Below, piece after piece: positions 41,613 through 49,399 of a stretch of DNA of 64,000 nucleotides. Below the pieces are notes generated by a model. That model ran no database searches, was not told where the DNA came from, and worked only from the letters and a program-made list of their open reading frames with translations. The position numbers were made by a program, and so were the translations under genes. How positions within the stretch are numbered: the first letter of the stretch is position 1; the number at the start of each line of letters is the position of its first letter. Source of the stretch: an uncultured Bacteroidia bacterium (lineage in GTDB: Bacteria; Bacteroidota; Bacteroidia; Bacteroidales; UBA932); contig CACZZF010000009.1 of the NCBI GenBank assembly GCA_902785575.1, forward strand, positions 1-64,000. The letters run 5' to 3'.

Positions 41613-42332
41613 ATGAATATCAAATCTTTAAAAGGCAAGGGTCTCCTCATGGCCCTTGCCTTGGTTATCTCAGCGTCGTGCTCCGCGCCAAAGAATATCG
41701 CTGTCACTCCGGAGGAGGACTCAAGCCAATTTGTGAACATCGCGGATGTGGTTCCGGACGCCATTCTCGAGATCAGGTATTACGGGACTTACAACTTTGT
41801 CGGGGACCGCATTGACGGATATCTCCAGCCCACCGCCCTTCTCACCAAAAGAGCCGCCGACAGCCTCAAGGCTGTCAGCGACGACGCCATCAAAATGGGC
41901 TACAGGTTAAAGATTTACGATGCTTATCGCCCGCAGAAAGCGGTGGACCACTTCGTCCGATGGGCAGCTGATATTCAAGACATCAGGATGAAGAAGTATT
42001 TCTATCCCGATCTGGACAAATCAGTCCTATTCGAGCAGGAGTACATCATGGAGAAATCCGGCCACACAAGAGGATCCACCGTGGATCTCACCCTGTTTGA
42101 CATGAATACCGAGAAAGAGTTGGATATGGGCGGAACATTTGACTGGTTCGGGATTGAGAGTCATCCGGATTACGGCAAAATCACCCACCAGCAGATCCAC
42201 AACAGGATGATTCTCCGCTCATTGATGCTCAGCCATGGCTTCAAGCCGCTAAGCTCTGAGTGGTGGCACTTCACCTTGAAGGACGAGCCCTTCCCGGACA
42301 CTTATTTCACTTTCCCTGTGAAGGAGCTTTAA
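41613..42332 (+). CDS. VanX-type D-Ala-D-Ala dipeptidase (M15D), lipoprotein
   Basis: A 239-aa protein with a lipoprotein signal (ALVISASCSAP). The zinc-peptidase motifs are complete: KIYDAYRPQKAV, SGHTRGSTVDLTLFD (His and Asp ligands) and LSSEWWHFTL (catalytic Glu and third His ligand). Family members cleave D-Ala-D-Ala dipeptides. A secreted form suggests turnover of peptidoglycan fragments, not vancomycin resistance, and no VanH, VanA, VanR or VanS homologues are nearby. It starts directly after the GH78 stop, so it is co-transcribed. Its 3' end overlaps the convergent gene by 26 bases. Confidence 0.9.
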   Translation: MNIKSLKGKGLLMALALVISASCSAPKNIAVTPEEDSSQFVNIADVVPDAILEIRYYGTYNFVGDRIDGYLQPTALLTKRAADSLKAVSDDAIKMGYRLKIYDAYRPQKAVDHFVRWAADIQDIRMKKYFYPDLDKSVLFEQEYIMEKSGHTRGSTVDLTLFDMNTEKELDMGGTFDWFGIESHPDYGKITHQQIHNRMILRSLMLSHGFKPLSSEWWHFTLKDEPFPDTYFTFPVKEL

Positions 42333-43971
42333 GGGTAAACGAGAATCTGATAACGCCTTTTTGACTCGGGACAAGCCGGAAGACTTTTCCCGGGTCTTCT
42401 TTTCTCAAGTCCTCAACAGAACCATCGGACATGACGATCCCGTATTCCCTACCTTGCGCGGAAGCCGTTATGGATGAGGAAGTTATTTCTACAAAAGGAA
42501 GAGATATTCCGGGAACGGTAGTTAGCTCAAAGCACCAGTCGCCAACTCCTTTCGATTCAATCCTGGCATCATTCTCAGTTAATTTGATGATGAACTTGCC
42601 CTTCCCTTCGGCTGATGGCCAAACTATTGTCTGGCAGACGTCGTCAGAGTTGAAAACAGGATCTCCGCCAACGAATCCAGGGGCGACGAGGCGTAGACCA
42701 GCCTTATTATCAGATGAACTCCAGAGGCAACCATCCACAAGAGGAAGAGTCTCATAACGGAACACAGGCAGAGTGTCCGGATGGTCCCTATACTCAGAGC
42801 GCAAAGACTCGTCAAATAGATGTATATCCCTGAATTTCAGGCCTTTGCTATCCCAAAGAATATTAGCGCGCCAGTTCCTGCTGTTGAACCACAGAGTCTT
42901 CAGGCCATTCTTGCGGGTGTCTTCAGTAGTGATCACACTTGTCGGCGGGGTCACCGGATACTTTTCCTTGAACCAGCGAGCGGTCTGGAGCAGTGTCTCT
43001 ATCCTGACCTCTCCCCTTCCGGCCATCTCTTCCAGGCGGGCGGTCTGTGTGACAAATCCCTTTGCCATTTGCGCCCATGTGAATGAGTTCTCCTGACCCA
43101 CCTGGACATAGTTATAACCCATGTGAGGCTCCTTCGTGAACATCCTGAAGAACCAATCGATCCAAACGGGGTTGCCGCCGCCGCCCTGATAAACCGGCTC
43201 AAGGGATTCGACACTCTGCACCCCGCCGCCCACGGTGGCCTCATATTGGTAAATCGGGTCGCTGCCGAGCATCCTGAACACAGGTACAGGAATCTCTCCC
43301 TCAAGGGTCTGGGCGGGCATATATCCGTTCACACGGCTAGGGTAGAAAGCGCCGTTCCAATAACCTCCCCAAAGGGTATATCCATCGGTTCCCACCTGAT
43401 CCTTGCACATGCAAGAAGCCTCGATAGAATACTTCTCGTACAAATATTCCAGAGTGCCGGCATCGATGAACCAAGAGCCGACCGACTTTGGATACTCTCC
43501 GAATATCTCTTTGAACTTCTCCATATAGACATCAACAAGCTTCTCACGCTCAGCTTGGTTGTAGCCCACCGAGAAGTCCACATGAGCATGCCAGTCCCAA
43601 GGGAAACGGCCTCTCCATGTCATTCCGGCCGCCTCGACATGCGGCTGGGTGATCTCCCACCAGGCGCCGATCTCGCAGCCACGGGCCTTTTCCTCCTTCA
43701 ATAGTTCCTGGTATGGAGGATAGATAAGAGCGTCATATTGAAGAAGATATGTCCCTATCAAATTCTTGGACCTCAAGTCCTCCGCCTGGGAGACAACAGT
43801 CTGATACAGAACATCTTCCAGAGGCTCCGCCGATCTTGGCTCAGTGTAACGGATGAAATTGATGATGTTGACGATCCTGGGAGTGTCTGTTATCTTGCCA
43901 GACTTGCAAGATAAGGCCACAGAGGCCAATAGGACGAAGGAAATAACTCTAAGAAACCTTGAAAAGCTCAT
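42307..43971 (-). CDS. Lipoprotein with a polysaccharide-deacetylase-like barrel, unassigned
   Basis: A 554-aa protein with a lipoprotein signal (FVLLASVALSCKSG). The first about 330 residues look like a (beta/alpha) barrel related to polysaccharide deacetylases and similar hydrolases: CEIGAWWEITQPHVE, PWDWHAHVDFSVGYNQAE, and SVGSWFIDAGTLEYLYEKY. A C-terminal beta-sandwich (about 380-554) follows. I do not recognise a named family. A TATCTTTA promoter box lies at 44000-44007. Its place next to a rhamnosidase locus suggests a glycan-related hydrolase, but the activity is not established. Confidence 0.6.
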   Translation of the reverse strand: MSFSRFLRVISFVLLASVALSCKSGKITDTPRIVNIINFIRYTEPRSAEPLEDVLYQTVVSQAEDLRSKNLIGTYLLQYDALIYPPYQELLKEEKARGCEIGAWWEITQPHVEAAGMTWRGRFPWDWHAHVDFSVGYNQAEREKLVDVYMEKFKEIFGEYPKSVGSWFIDAGTLEYLYEKYSIEASCMCKDQVGTDGYTLWGGYWNGAFYPSRVNGYMPAQTLEGEIPVPVFRMLGSDPIYQYEATVGGGVQSVESLEPVYQGGGGNPVWIDWFFRMFTKEPHMGYNYVQVGQENSFTWAQMAKGFVTQTARLEEMAGRGEVRIETLLQTARWFKEKYPVTPPTSVITTEDTRKNGLKTLWFNSRNWRANILWDSKGLKFRDIHLFDESLRSEYRDHPDTLPVFRYETLPLVDGCLWSSSDNKAGLRLVAPGFVGGDPVFNSDDVCQTIVWPSAEGKGKFIIKLTENDARIESKGVGDWCFELTTVPGISLPFVEITSSSITASAQGREYGIVMSDGSVEDLRKEDPGKVFRLVPSQKGVIRFSFTLKAPSQGK

Positions 43972-43999
43972 ATATGATCTGTATTCTTATAATCTTTGA

Positions 44000-44007
44000 T
44001 AAAGATA
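44000..44007 (-). promoter_or_regulatory. -7 promoter element (TATCTTTA) of the barrel lipoprotein gene
   Basis: The minus strand reads TATCTTTA about 28 bases before the ATG at 43971. The 43972-44194 interval otherwise shows no gene. Confidence 0.5.
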
Positions 44008-44194
44008 CAAATTATTGACAGGATATTGACTGCTATTCCGAGCGAAGCGACAAGTGTGTGATTTGTGCGTTTTTAGCAAGTAGCTGACTGTCAAGCGCTT
44101 AGCCTAAGATGCATGGAAATATAGACCACGCATTATTCTTTAACATGCTATAAATCAACAATTTCCACAAAACAGTGCAGGGGGATAATAGGAT

Positions 44195-44216
44195 AGCGGC
44201 GCCAATTGGCGCCGCT
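44195..44216. repeat. 22-bp perfect palindrome after tRNA-Ser
   Basis: AGCGGCGCCAA is followed at once by its complement, and the pairing extends to GGAT/ATCC with one bulged A. It lies 22 bases past the 3' end of tRNA-Ser. It could stop the tRNA transcript, though no T-run follows. Confidence 0.7.
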
Positions 44217-44237
44217 AATCCCGAGCAAACCGCGAAG

Positions 44238-44322
44238 CGGTGAGTGAGGGATTCGAACCCCCGGTACGTTGCCGTACACCTGTTTTCGAGGCAGGCTCCT
44301 TCAACCACTCGGACAACTCACC
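44238..44322 (-). tRNA. tRNA-Ser (anticodon CGA)
   Basis: An 85-base tRNA with acceptor GGTGAGT/ACTCACC and discriminator G. It has a long variable arm with GTACGGCAACGTAC and an anticodon loop CTCGAAA, hence CGA, reading UCG. The last pair of the anticodon stem is C-A rather than C-G. The 3' CCA is not encoded. It is the third tRNA of a minus-strand cluster (Val, Pro, Ser). Confidence 0.93.
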
Positions 44323-44368
44323 TTATTTGTAAAAGGGTATGACGGAAAAGGATCTCTCGCCATACCCT

Positions 44369-44444
44369 TGGTCTGGATGACTGGACTTGAACCAGCGACC
44401 TCCTGGTCCCTAACCAGGTGCGCTACCAACTGCGCTACATCCAG
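44369..44444 (-). tRNA. tRNA-Pro (anticodon AGG)
   Basis: A 76-base tRNA including an encoded CCA. The C1-G72 pair with A73 and the D-arm TAGCGCAGTTGGTAGCGC are bacterial proline identity marks. The anticodon arm is CCTGG-TTAGGGA-CCAGG, so the anticodon is AGG with G at position 37. An A at the first anticodon position is uncommon outside tRNA-Arg(ACG) in bacteria and would need deamination to inosine to read CCC or CCA. Confidence 0.9.
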
Positions 44445-44466
44445 ATATCAACTTCCCGTTGACTTG

Positions 44467-44541
44467 TAGGGACGATCGGGCTCGAACCGATGACCTCTTC
44501 AATGTGACTGAAGCGCTCTGAACCGACTGAGCTACGCCCCT
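44467..44541 (-). tRNA. tRNA-Val (anticodon CAC)
   Basis: A 75-base tRNA with acceptor AGGGGCG/CGTCCCT and discriminator A. The anticodon arm is CTTCA-GTCACAT-TGAAG, giving CAC for GUG codons. The 3' CCA is not encoded. It is first in the cluster, with a promoter box 18 bases upstream. Confidence 0.9.
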
Positions 44542-44558
44542 ATTCGTGTTTGGGATTG

Positions 44559-44566
44559 CAAAGATA
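44559..44566 (-). promoter_or_regulatory. -7 promoter element (TATCTTTG) of the tRNA cluster
   Basis: The minus strand reads TATCTTTGCAA, a perfect consensus, 18 bases before tRNA-Val. All three tRNAs lie on the same strand with 22-46 base gaps and are probably one transcript. Confidence 0.6.
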
Positions 44567-44588
44567 ACAATTTTTCGTAAAAATATCC

Positions 44589-44596
44589 TATCTTTA
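44589..44596 (+). promoter_or_regulatory. -7 promoter element (TATCTTTA) of the GH10-like lipoprotein gene
   Basis: TATCTTTA lies 19 bases before the ATG at 44615, divergent from the tRNA promoter. Confidence 0.5.
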
Positions 44597-44614
44597 TAGA
44601 AATTATCGCAAAGT

Positions 44615-45706
44615 ATGAGAATCGTTAGAGCATTATTCATCCTGGGAGTGACGCTGATGGTGGCCGCTTGCTCCAATCAGAAAGTAAAAACACCCGTCTA
44701 CGCCTGGGAAGGCATCAACGAAAAGACAAACATGGAGGACCTTTCCGAGAAATTCCGTTTCTGGAAGAGTCAGGGTATAGTTGGAGTATGCATGGGCAGC
44801 GACAATCCCGAAGTCGTACGTGAGGCGGCAAAAAGGGCCCACGCTGAAGGGCTTGAGTATCATGCCTGGATCGCCGCCATGACAAGAGGCGGAAAGCCCC
44901 ACGAATGGTACACAGTCAACCGCCTCGGACAGCCGTCTGACGAATTTCCGCCGTATGTATCTTATTACAAGACACTTGACCCTGCGGATCCGGATGTGCG
45001 CCAATACATGATCGATCTCTATTGCTCCATCGCTGAAATCCCCGAAGTGGATTATGTGCAGCTGGACTATATCCGTTATGCGGACGTTATTCTTGGCCGT
45101 GGTCTTTGGGACAAATACGGCCTTGTGATGGACGAGGAATACGCTCCCGCCGACTATTGCTACTGCGATGATTGCGTAGCGGAATTCAAGGAGAAAACCG
45201 GGATCGACATCAAATCAGTTGAAGATCCGTCTAAGGTGAAAGAATGGGCCCAGTTCCGCTGCGACAAGGTCACCGATCTGGTCAACGCTATTGTTGACGC
45301 TGTCCACGCCAAGGGCAAGAAAGTCAGCGCCGACGTTTTCCCTGGCCCTATGTCACACTCCTACTGGATGGTCCGCCAAGAGTGGAGCAAATGGAATGTG
45401 GACATGCTTTTCCCTATGAATTACAACGACTTCTATCTAGAAGGCGCCGATTGGCTGGCCACCATCTGCAAGGAGGAAGCCGAATCCGCACCGGCCGGAG
45501 TCCCTGTCATGAGCGGCCTTTTCATCTGCCCGGATTGGCAGAACAAGGATAAGGTCACGGATCCGGAGAATTCCGGGCTGCTTCCTTCAGAAATGGAGAC
45601 AGCCGTCCGAGGATCGCTTGACAACGGAGCTGCGGGAATATGCCTATTCACGCCCGGAAGGATGTCTCCCGAGCATTGGGACGCTCTTAAAAAGGCTTTA
45701 AACTAA
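44615..45706 (+). CDS. GH10-like (GHL) glycosidase-type lipoprotein
   Basis: A 363-aa protein with a lipoprotein signal (TLMVAACSNQ). It is a (beta/alpha)8 barrel of the GHL/UPF0748-like group: VREAAKRAHAEGLEYHAWI, the catalytic-strand region YVQLDYIRYADVILG, and VSADVFPGP. A C-terminal strand ends MSGLFICPDW and ICLFTPGRMS. A CYCDDC segment (about 186-191) could bind a metal. Substrate unknown; proteins of this group are proposed to act on bacterial cell-wall or host glycans. Its stop overlaps the convergent GDPD gene by 4 bases. Confidence 0.75.
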   Translation: MRIVRALFILGVTLMVAACSNQKVKTPVYAWEGINEKTNMEDLSEKFRFWKSQGIVGVCMGSDNPEVVREAAKRAHAEGLEYHAWIAAMTRGGKPHEWYTVNRLGQPSDEFPPYVSYYKTLDPADPDVRQYMIDLYCSIAEIPEVDYVQLDYIRYADVILGRGLWDKYGLVMDEEYAPADYCYCDDCVAEFKEKTGIDIKSVEDPSKVKEWAQFRCDKVTDLVNAIVDAVHAKGKKVSADVFPGPMSHSYWMVRQEWSKWNVDMLFPMNYNDFYLEGADWLATICKEEAESAPAGVPVMSGLFICPDWQNKDKVTDPENSGLLPSEMETAVRGSLDNGAAGICLFTPGRMSPEHWDALKKALN

Positions 45707-46632
45707 TCGTGTAAGCCTTTCTTTTGAAGATAGCTGATTATATATTCCGGACGATCGGTCTGGAAGGCCTTGAAGCCCAGAGAGAGAAGCCTGCCATAAG
45801 CGGCATCGGCCTCCTCGGGGCTTTGGAATGCCCTGTCGTCATCGTTATAACCGCAGAGCGAGCCCCAGATGGAGTTGACCCAAACCTTGGAACCAGCCGC
45901 CTGGAGAGCTTTGATCTTGCTCTCAGCCTCAGGGGAATCCTTTGAGAAGCAGACCTCAAACATGACGGGCATCTTGCCTCCGTCAAGGTAACTGTCGATA
46001 GCTTCGCAGGTTCCGTCTTTTGCGATCGTGACTATAGGCATATAAATAATCCCGGCCTCGTCGCACTGTTTCATGGCTTCCGCTGTCGCGGCCCTGTCAC
46101 CTCCTGACTTGAATATGATCTGGTCCACACAACCTACTTTCTTAGCCACTTCGAGAACCTGAGGGAAATAGTTCCAGCCATGGTCAACGTTGACAAGTAT
46201 CTTCCCTTTGCAGACCTCCAGAGCCTCTTCCAGGGTGGGAATGCCGAGCGAGTCGGTCGTGACACCGTGTCCCCTCTTGAGTCTCAACTGCCTAAGCGAA
46301 TCCAACGTGAATGAGGATATCGGTCCGCGGCCGTTCGTGCACCTGTTGACAGTACCGTCATGAGACAAAACCAGCACACTGTCGGCAGTCAAAGCGACAT
46401 CTATCTCGACGATGTCAACTCCCATACGGATCACGGACTCGATAGCGGGTATCGAGTTCTCGGGGAAGTTGCGCCAGTCCCCACGATGGGCGGCGACAAG
46501 CACTTTCTTAGATGAGGGATCGTTCAGGATAGCCAAAGCCTTCGCGGCCTTTCCTTCAGGTTTGACAGGGCCTTGGCATGAAGCCAGAAGAGCGAAAGCC
46601 ACAATCGGCAGTAAGAAAAATAATCTTTTCAT
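45703..46632 (-). CDS. Glycerophosphodiester phosphodiesterase-family lipoprotein
   Basis: A 309-aa protein with a lipoprotein signal (FALLASCQG). GDPD signatures are complete: VLVAAHRGDWRNFPENSIPA (catalytic His, Arg and Glu-Asn), VDIVEIDVALTADSVLVLSHD (metal Glu/Asp and second catalytic His) and GKILVNVDHGW (metal-binding). It hydrolyses glycerophosphodiesters to glycerol-3-phosphate and an alcohol in the periplasm or at the surface. Last gene of a minus operon with spacings of 16, 7 and 14 bases (hydrolase, inositol-phosphatase-like, HD, GDPD). That grouping points to breakdown of phospholipid headgroups. Confidence 0.9.
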   Translation of the reverse strand: MKRLFFLLPIVAFALLASCQGPVKPEGKAAKALAILNDPSSKKVLVAAHRGDWRNFPENSIPAIESVIRMGVDIVEIDVALTADSVLVLSHDGTVNRCTNGRGPISSFTLDSLRQLRLKRGHGVTTDSLGIPTLEEALEVCKGKILVNVDHGWNYFPQVLEVAKKVGCVDQIIFKSGGDRAATAEAMKQCDEAGIIYMPIVTIAKDGTCEAIDSYLDGGKMPVMFEVCFSKDSPEAESKIKALQAAGSKVWVNSIWGSLCGYNDDDRAFQSPEEADAAYGRLLSLGFKAFQTDRPEYIISYLQKKGLHD

Positions 46633-46646
46633 ATTAATATAACTAT

Positions 46647-47288
46647 TTAATTTCCAATCGTTTCCTCCTCAAACATCTGATCAAATAATACCCTGAGTTT
46701 AACTTCGTCAGCGATCATCTTCCTCAATTCCTCCAATTTCGGGGCGTTCTTCGACTCTGGGATATAAAGCTTTAGATAACCACCATAGTAGTACTTCTCA
46801 TGGAGATGCTCGACAAAGCGCTTCCAATGGGCTTCCTTGTCCAGTTCCGGGTAATGCTCAAGCCCGAACTGGATTGTCCGCCGTAGAATCTTCATGGGGA
46901 TGATATCCCTGTCAGACTCGGCGATAATCTTCCCATAAATGCTTCTGGGGGGCGTTTTCCCTGACGCCCTATGATCTTCAGCCGCTTGGGCGATAGTCTC
47001 GATCTGGTCCCCGGAAAACCATTCCGGAAGCCTCGGATCTTCCCGGATTATCCGGCCTGAGACCAGATGGTGCGTCTCACGGCCTTCAACCAATCCCGTG
47101 TCATGGAATGCAGCGGCGGCATAAACCATATTGATGTCTACATCATAATAATCCGCGAGCCTCAAAGCCTCCTCAATGACGCTCTTGGCATGGTCCTCTT
47201 TATGGGCCTTGTCGAATGAGGAATAACGAGGAATAATCTCGCTTTCCACATATCGCCTCAAGTCATTATTCAGTTTAAAATCGCCCAT
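46647..47288 (-). CDS. HD-domain phosphohydrolase
   Basis: A 213-aa protein. Motifs HAKSVIEEALRLADYY, AAAFHDTGLVEG (the HD pair) and a further EDHRASG with conserved His, then AESDRDIIPM with Asp, form the metal-binding core of the HD family. No partner domain is present. It is a predicted nucleotide or phosphate ester hydrolase in the cytoplasm. It lies in the operon between the inositol-phosphatase-like gene (7-base gap) and GDPD (14-base gap). Substrate unknown. Confidence 0.85.
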   Translation of the reverse strand: MGDFKLNNDLRRYVESEIIPRYSSFDKAHKEDHAKSVIEEALRLADYYDVDINMVYAAAAFHDTGLVEGRETHHLVSGRIIREDPRLPEWFSGDQIETIAQAAEDHRASGKTPPRSIYGKIIAESDRDIIPMKILRRTIQFGLEHYPELDKEAHWKRFVEHLHEKYYYGGYLKLYIPESKNAPKLEELRKMIADEVKLRVLFDQMFEEETIGN

Positions 47289-47295
47289 CTATTTG

Positions 47296-48078
47296 TCAGT
47301 AAGGTAGTTCCGGGAGATAACGATGGACTGTTGAAAACAGTTCCGAAAGATTGTCCTGATTATTGGCGGCCAGAGTCAGGCTCGGGTTGGAAAGGCTCAG
47401 AGGTCCTCCATCAAAACCACAGGAGACTCCCCCAGCCTCAGAAAGGATCAACGAAGCGGCGGCGTAATCCCATGGCTGCAGGCGCATCTCAAAGAACAAT
47501 TCAATCTTGCCCAAGGCAACCATGCACAACTCGATGGCGGCAGACCCGAACCGACGCACATCATTGGATCTCATGTAGATATCAAAAATGATATCCGAGC
47601 AGGTCTTGGCGAATTCTTTCCTATAAGTGCTCATGGCGGTGCAGAACAGCCCGTCCTTGAAAGGACGTTCCGAGGCTTTGATCAGGCTGCCGTTGAGGAA
47701 AGCTCCGGAGCCTTTTTCCGCATGGAACAACTCATTTCTCCAAGGGCTGTAGACTACTCCGGCAATCACTTCTCCCCCTTTCGCCAGAGCTATGCTGACA
47801 GCGCAATGATCTATCCCGCGGGCATAGTTGGCGGTGCCATCTATTGGATCTACTATCCAAACATATTCGTGGTTCAGATCTCCAAGATCGTCTTCCTCAC
47901 ACAAGAAGCCCGCATCGGGCATGATTCCAGACAAGTGGTCAACTAGGAAATGCTGGACCGCCAGATCTGAGGAGGTCACAAGATTGGCCGCGGTGTCCTT
48001 CTCCATCACGTCGAAACCCGAGCGGACCATAAGTTTCCCGGCTTCCCGGGCAATGGGTATTATCTTTTCTACAATCAT
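47296..48078 (-). CDS. Inositol monophosphatase-family phosphatase
   Basis: A 260-aa protein with all family metal sites: GFLCEEDD, WIVDPIDGTANYARG and LQPWDYAAASLILSEAGG. The start at 48078 (MIVEKIIPIAREAGKL) is the family N-terminus; the ten upstream codons belong to noise. Members remove phosphate from myo-inositol phosphates, or from PAP/fructose-1,6-bisphosphate in some cases. It is co-transcribed with an esterase-like hydrolase, an HD protein and a GDPD. Confidence 0.9.
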   Translation of the reverse strand: MIVEKIIPIAREAGKLMVRSGFDVMEKDTAANLVTSSDLAVQHFLVDHLSGIMPDAGFLCEEDDLGDLNHEYVWIVDPIDGTANYARGIDHCAVSIALAKGGEVIAGVVYSPWRNELFHAEKGSGAFLNGSLIKASERPFKDGLFCTAMSTYRKEFAKTCSDIIFDIYMRSNDVRRFGSAAIELCMVALGKIELFFEMRLQPWDYAAASLILSEAGGVSCGFDGGPLSLSNPSLTLAANNQDNLSELFSTVHRYLPELPY

Positions 48079-48094
48079 CCTAACACAAATAATA

Positions 48095-49327
48095 TCAAAG
48101 GTTTCCAATCCACTTAGCGATATCCTCCAAAGCCTCCGGGGAGAAGGTCTCCTCTATTTCCGGATACTCATTAACCTGGCCGGTCTGGCAGTGCTGGAAA
48201 AGGTGGTTGAGGCCGGGATAGACTTTAACCATAGTCTTTTTAGAGGCAAAACGTCCCTTGCGATTCTTTGGAAGATTGGCCTCAATCGATGGAATATTCA
48301 CAGACGGTTCCACTTGAGTGTCACTGCCTCCATTCAAGATCAGGGCAGGACAATAGACTTTCTGAATATCCGGAACCGGGTCGTAATCAATGAAATAATC
48401 AAACCAAGGATTGCCTTGGGCCTTTATCTGGGCACGTATATATTCCTTAGTCAGCCTCATGGTCATTCCAGCCTGCTTGAGGGCATTCATGTTCTGTAAC
48501 AGGAGGATACTGTCACCTTGCACTCCAGGACCGGCTAGGCTCACAATGAAATCGGTCTTGCTCCTTGAAGCCAACATAAAGGCTATCTCTCCCCCTTCGC
48601 TATGCCCGATCAATCCGACTTTGCTGAAAAGGCCTCTGGACCGGAGATAATCAAGTCCCGCCGAGGCATCCTCCATATTGTCAAGTGTCGTGGCGGTGTT
48701 AGGGTCTCCGGTAGAAGAACCGACACCGCGATCATCATAGCGCAAAGTCGCCACACCATTGCGAGCCAAATAATCAGCTATCACAAGGAATGGTTTGTGA
48801 CTGTACAACTCCTCATCCCTATTCTCCGCCCCGCTGCCGGTGACCATAACCGCGACAGGCACCTTCTTACGGCCATTCCAGCCTTCAGGATATGTCAGGG
48901 TCCCGGCCAATGTGACGTCTCCATTGTTGAAAGAAACCTCCTCCGTCTGATATGGGAATGGCTCTACAGGTGTCTGAGGCCTGTTTCTTACAACCTCACC
49001 TAGAGTCAGGACAAGAGGCATTGACAGCCCACCCTGGGCAAAGCGCCCGACAATCTTTCCATCCCGGAGACGGCCGGAAAAGCTGATCCCCGCGGTCTTC
49101 TGGGTGACGGAAACAGAATCAGCTGACATATATACCAATTCAGCAGGCAATCCCAAGGCTCCCTGATCCGGACTGTCCATCGTGCAGCCACCATCTTGGA
49201 AACGGAACACGATAGCCAGCTTTGTCACTCCCAGCTGAAGCTCACCTTTCCATGGCCCGCTTATCTGCTGGCCGCTCGCCAGAAAAGAGGTGACAAAAAG
49301 TCCAAAAACTATTAACAAACGTCGCAT
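48095..49327 (-). CDS. Secreted alpha/beta hydrolase (esterase/peptidase type)
   Basis: A 410-aa protein with a signal peptide (VFGLFVTSFLASGQ). An N-terminal beta-barrel-like domain (GPWKGELQLGVTKLAIVF, to about 110) leads into an alpha/beta-hydrolase. The catalytic triad is visible as GLIGHSEGGEIAF (Ser), ILNGGSDTQVEP (Asp) and YPGLNHLFQH (His), with the oxyanion segment YDDRGVGSS earlier. Such CocE/DAP-like proteins cleave esters or small peptides. The start is ATG 49327. It is first of the four-gene operon. Confidence 0.85.
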   Translation of the reverse strand: MRRLLIVFGLFVTSFLASGQQISGPWKGELQLGVTKLAIVFRFQDGGCTMDSPDQGALGLPAELVYMSADSVSVTQKTAGISFSGRLRDGKIVGRFAQGGLSMPLVLTLGEVVRNRPQTPVEPFPYQTEEVSFNNGDVTLAGTLTYPEGWNGRKKVPVAVMVTGSGAENRDEELYSHKPFLVIADYLARNGVATLRYDDRGVGSSTGDPNTATTLDNMEDASAGLDYLRSRGLFSKVGLIGHSEGGEIAFMLASRSKTDFIVSLAGPGVQGDSILLLQNMNALKQAGMTMRLTKEYIRAQIKAQGNPWFDYFIDYDPVPDIQKVYCPALILNGGSDTQVEPSVNIPSIEANLPKNRKGRFASKKTMVKVYPGLNHLFQHCQTGQVNEYPEIEETFSPEALEDIAKWIGNL

Positions 49328-49386
49328 CGACTCATTATTTATGATGATTTGCAATTTAGTGATTTTTCCGTTCGATTGGAATAATT

Positions 49387-49394
49387 TATATTCG
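49387..49394 (+). promoter_or_regulatory. -7 element (TATATTCG) directly before the FMN-binding gene
   Basis: TATATTCG ends 5 bases before the ATG at 49400. With a start point about 5-7 bases after the box, the transcript would begin at the start codon. Confidence 0.55.
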
Positions 49395-49399
49395 CGGTC

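Noticed and set aside
41613..42332. Vancomycin resistance gene
   Set aside because: The VanX-like protein is a secreted lipoprotein in a glycan locus with no VanH, VanA, VanR or VanS homologues.
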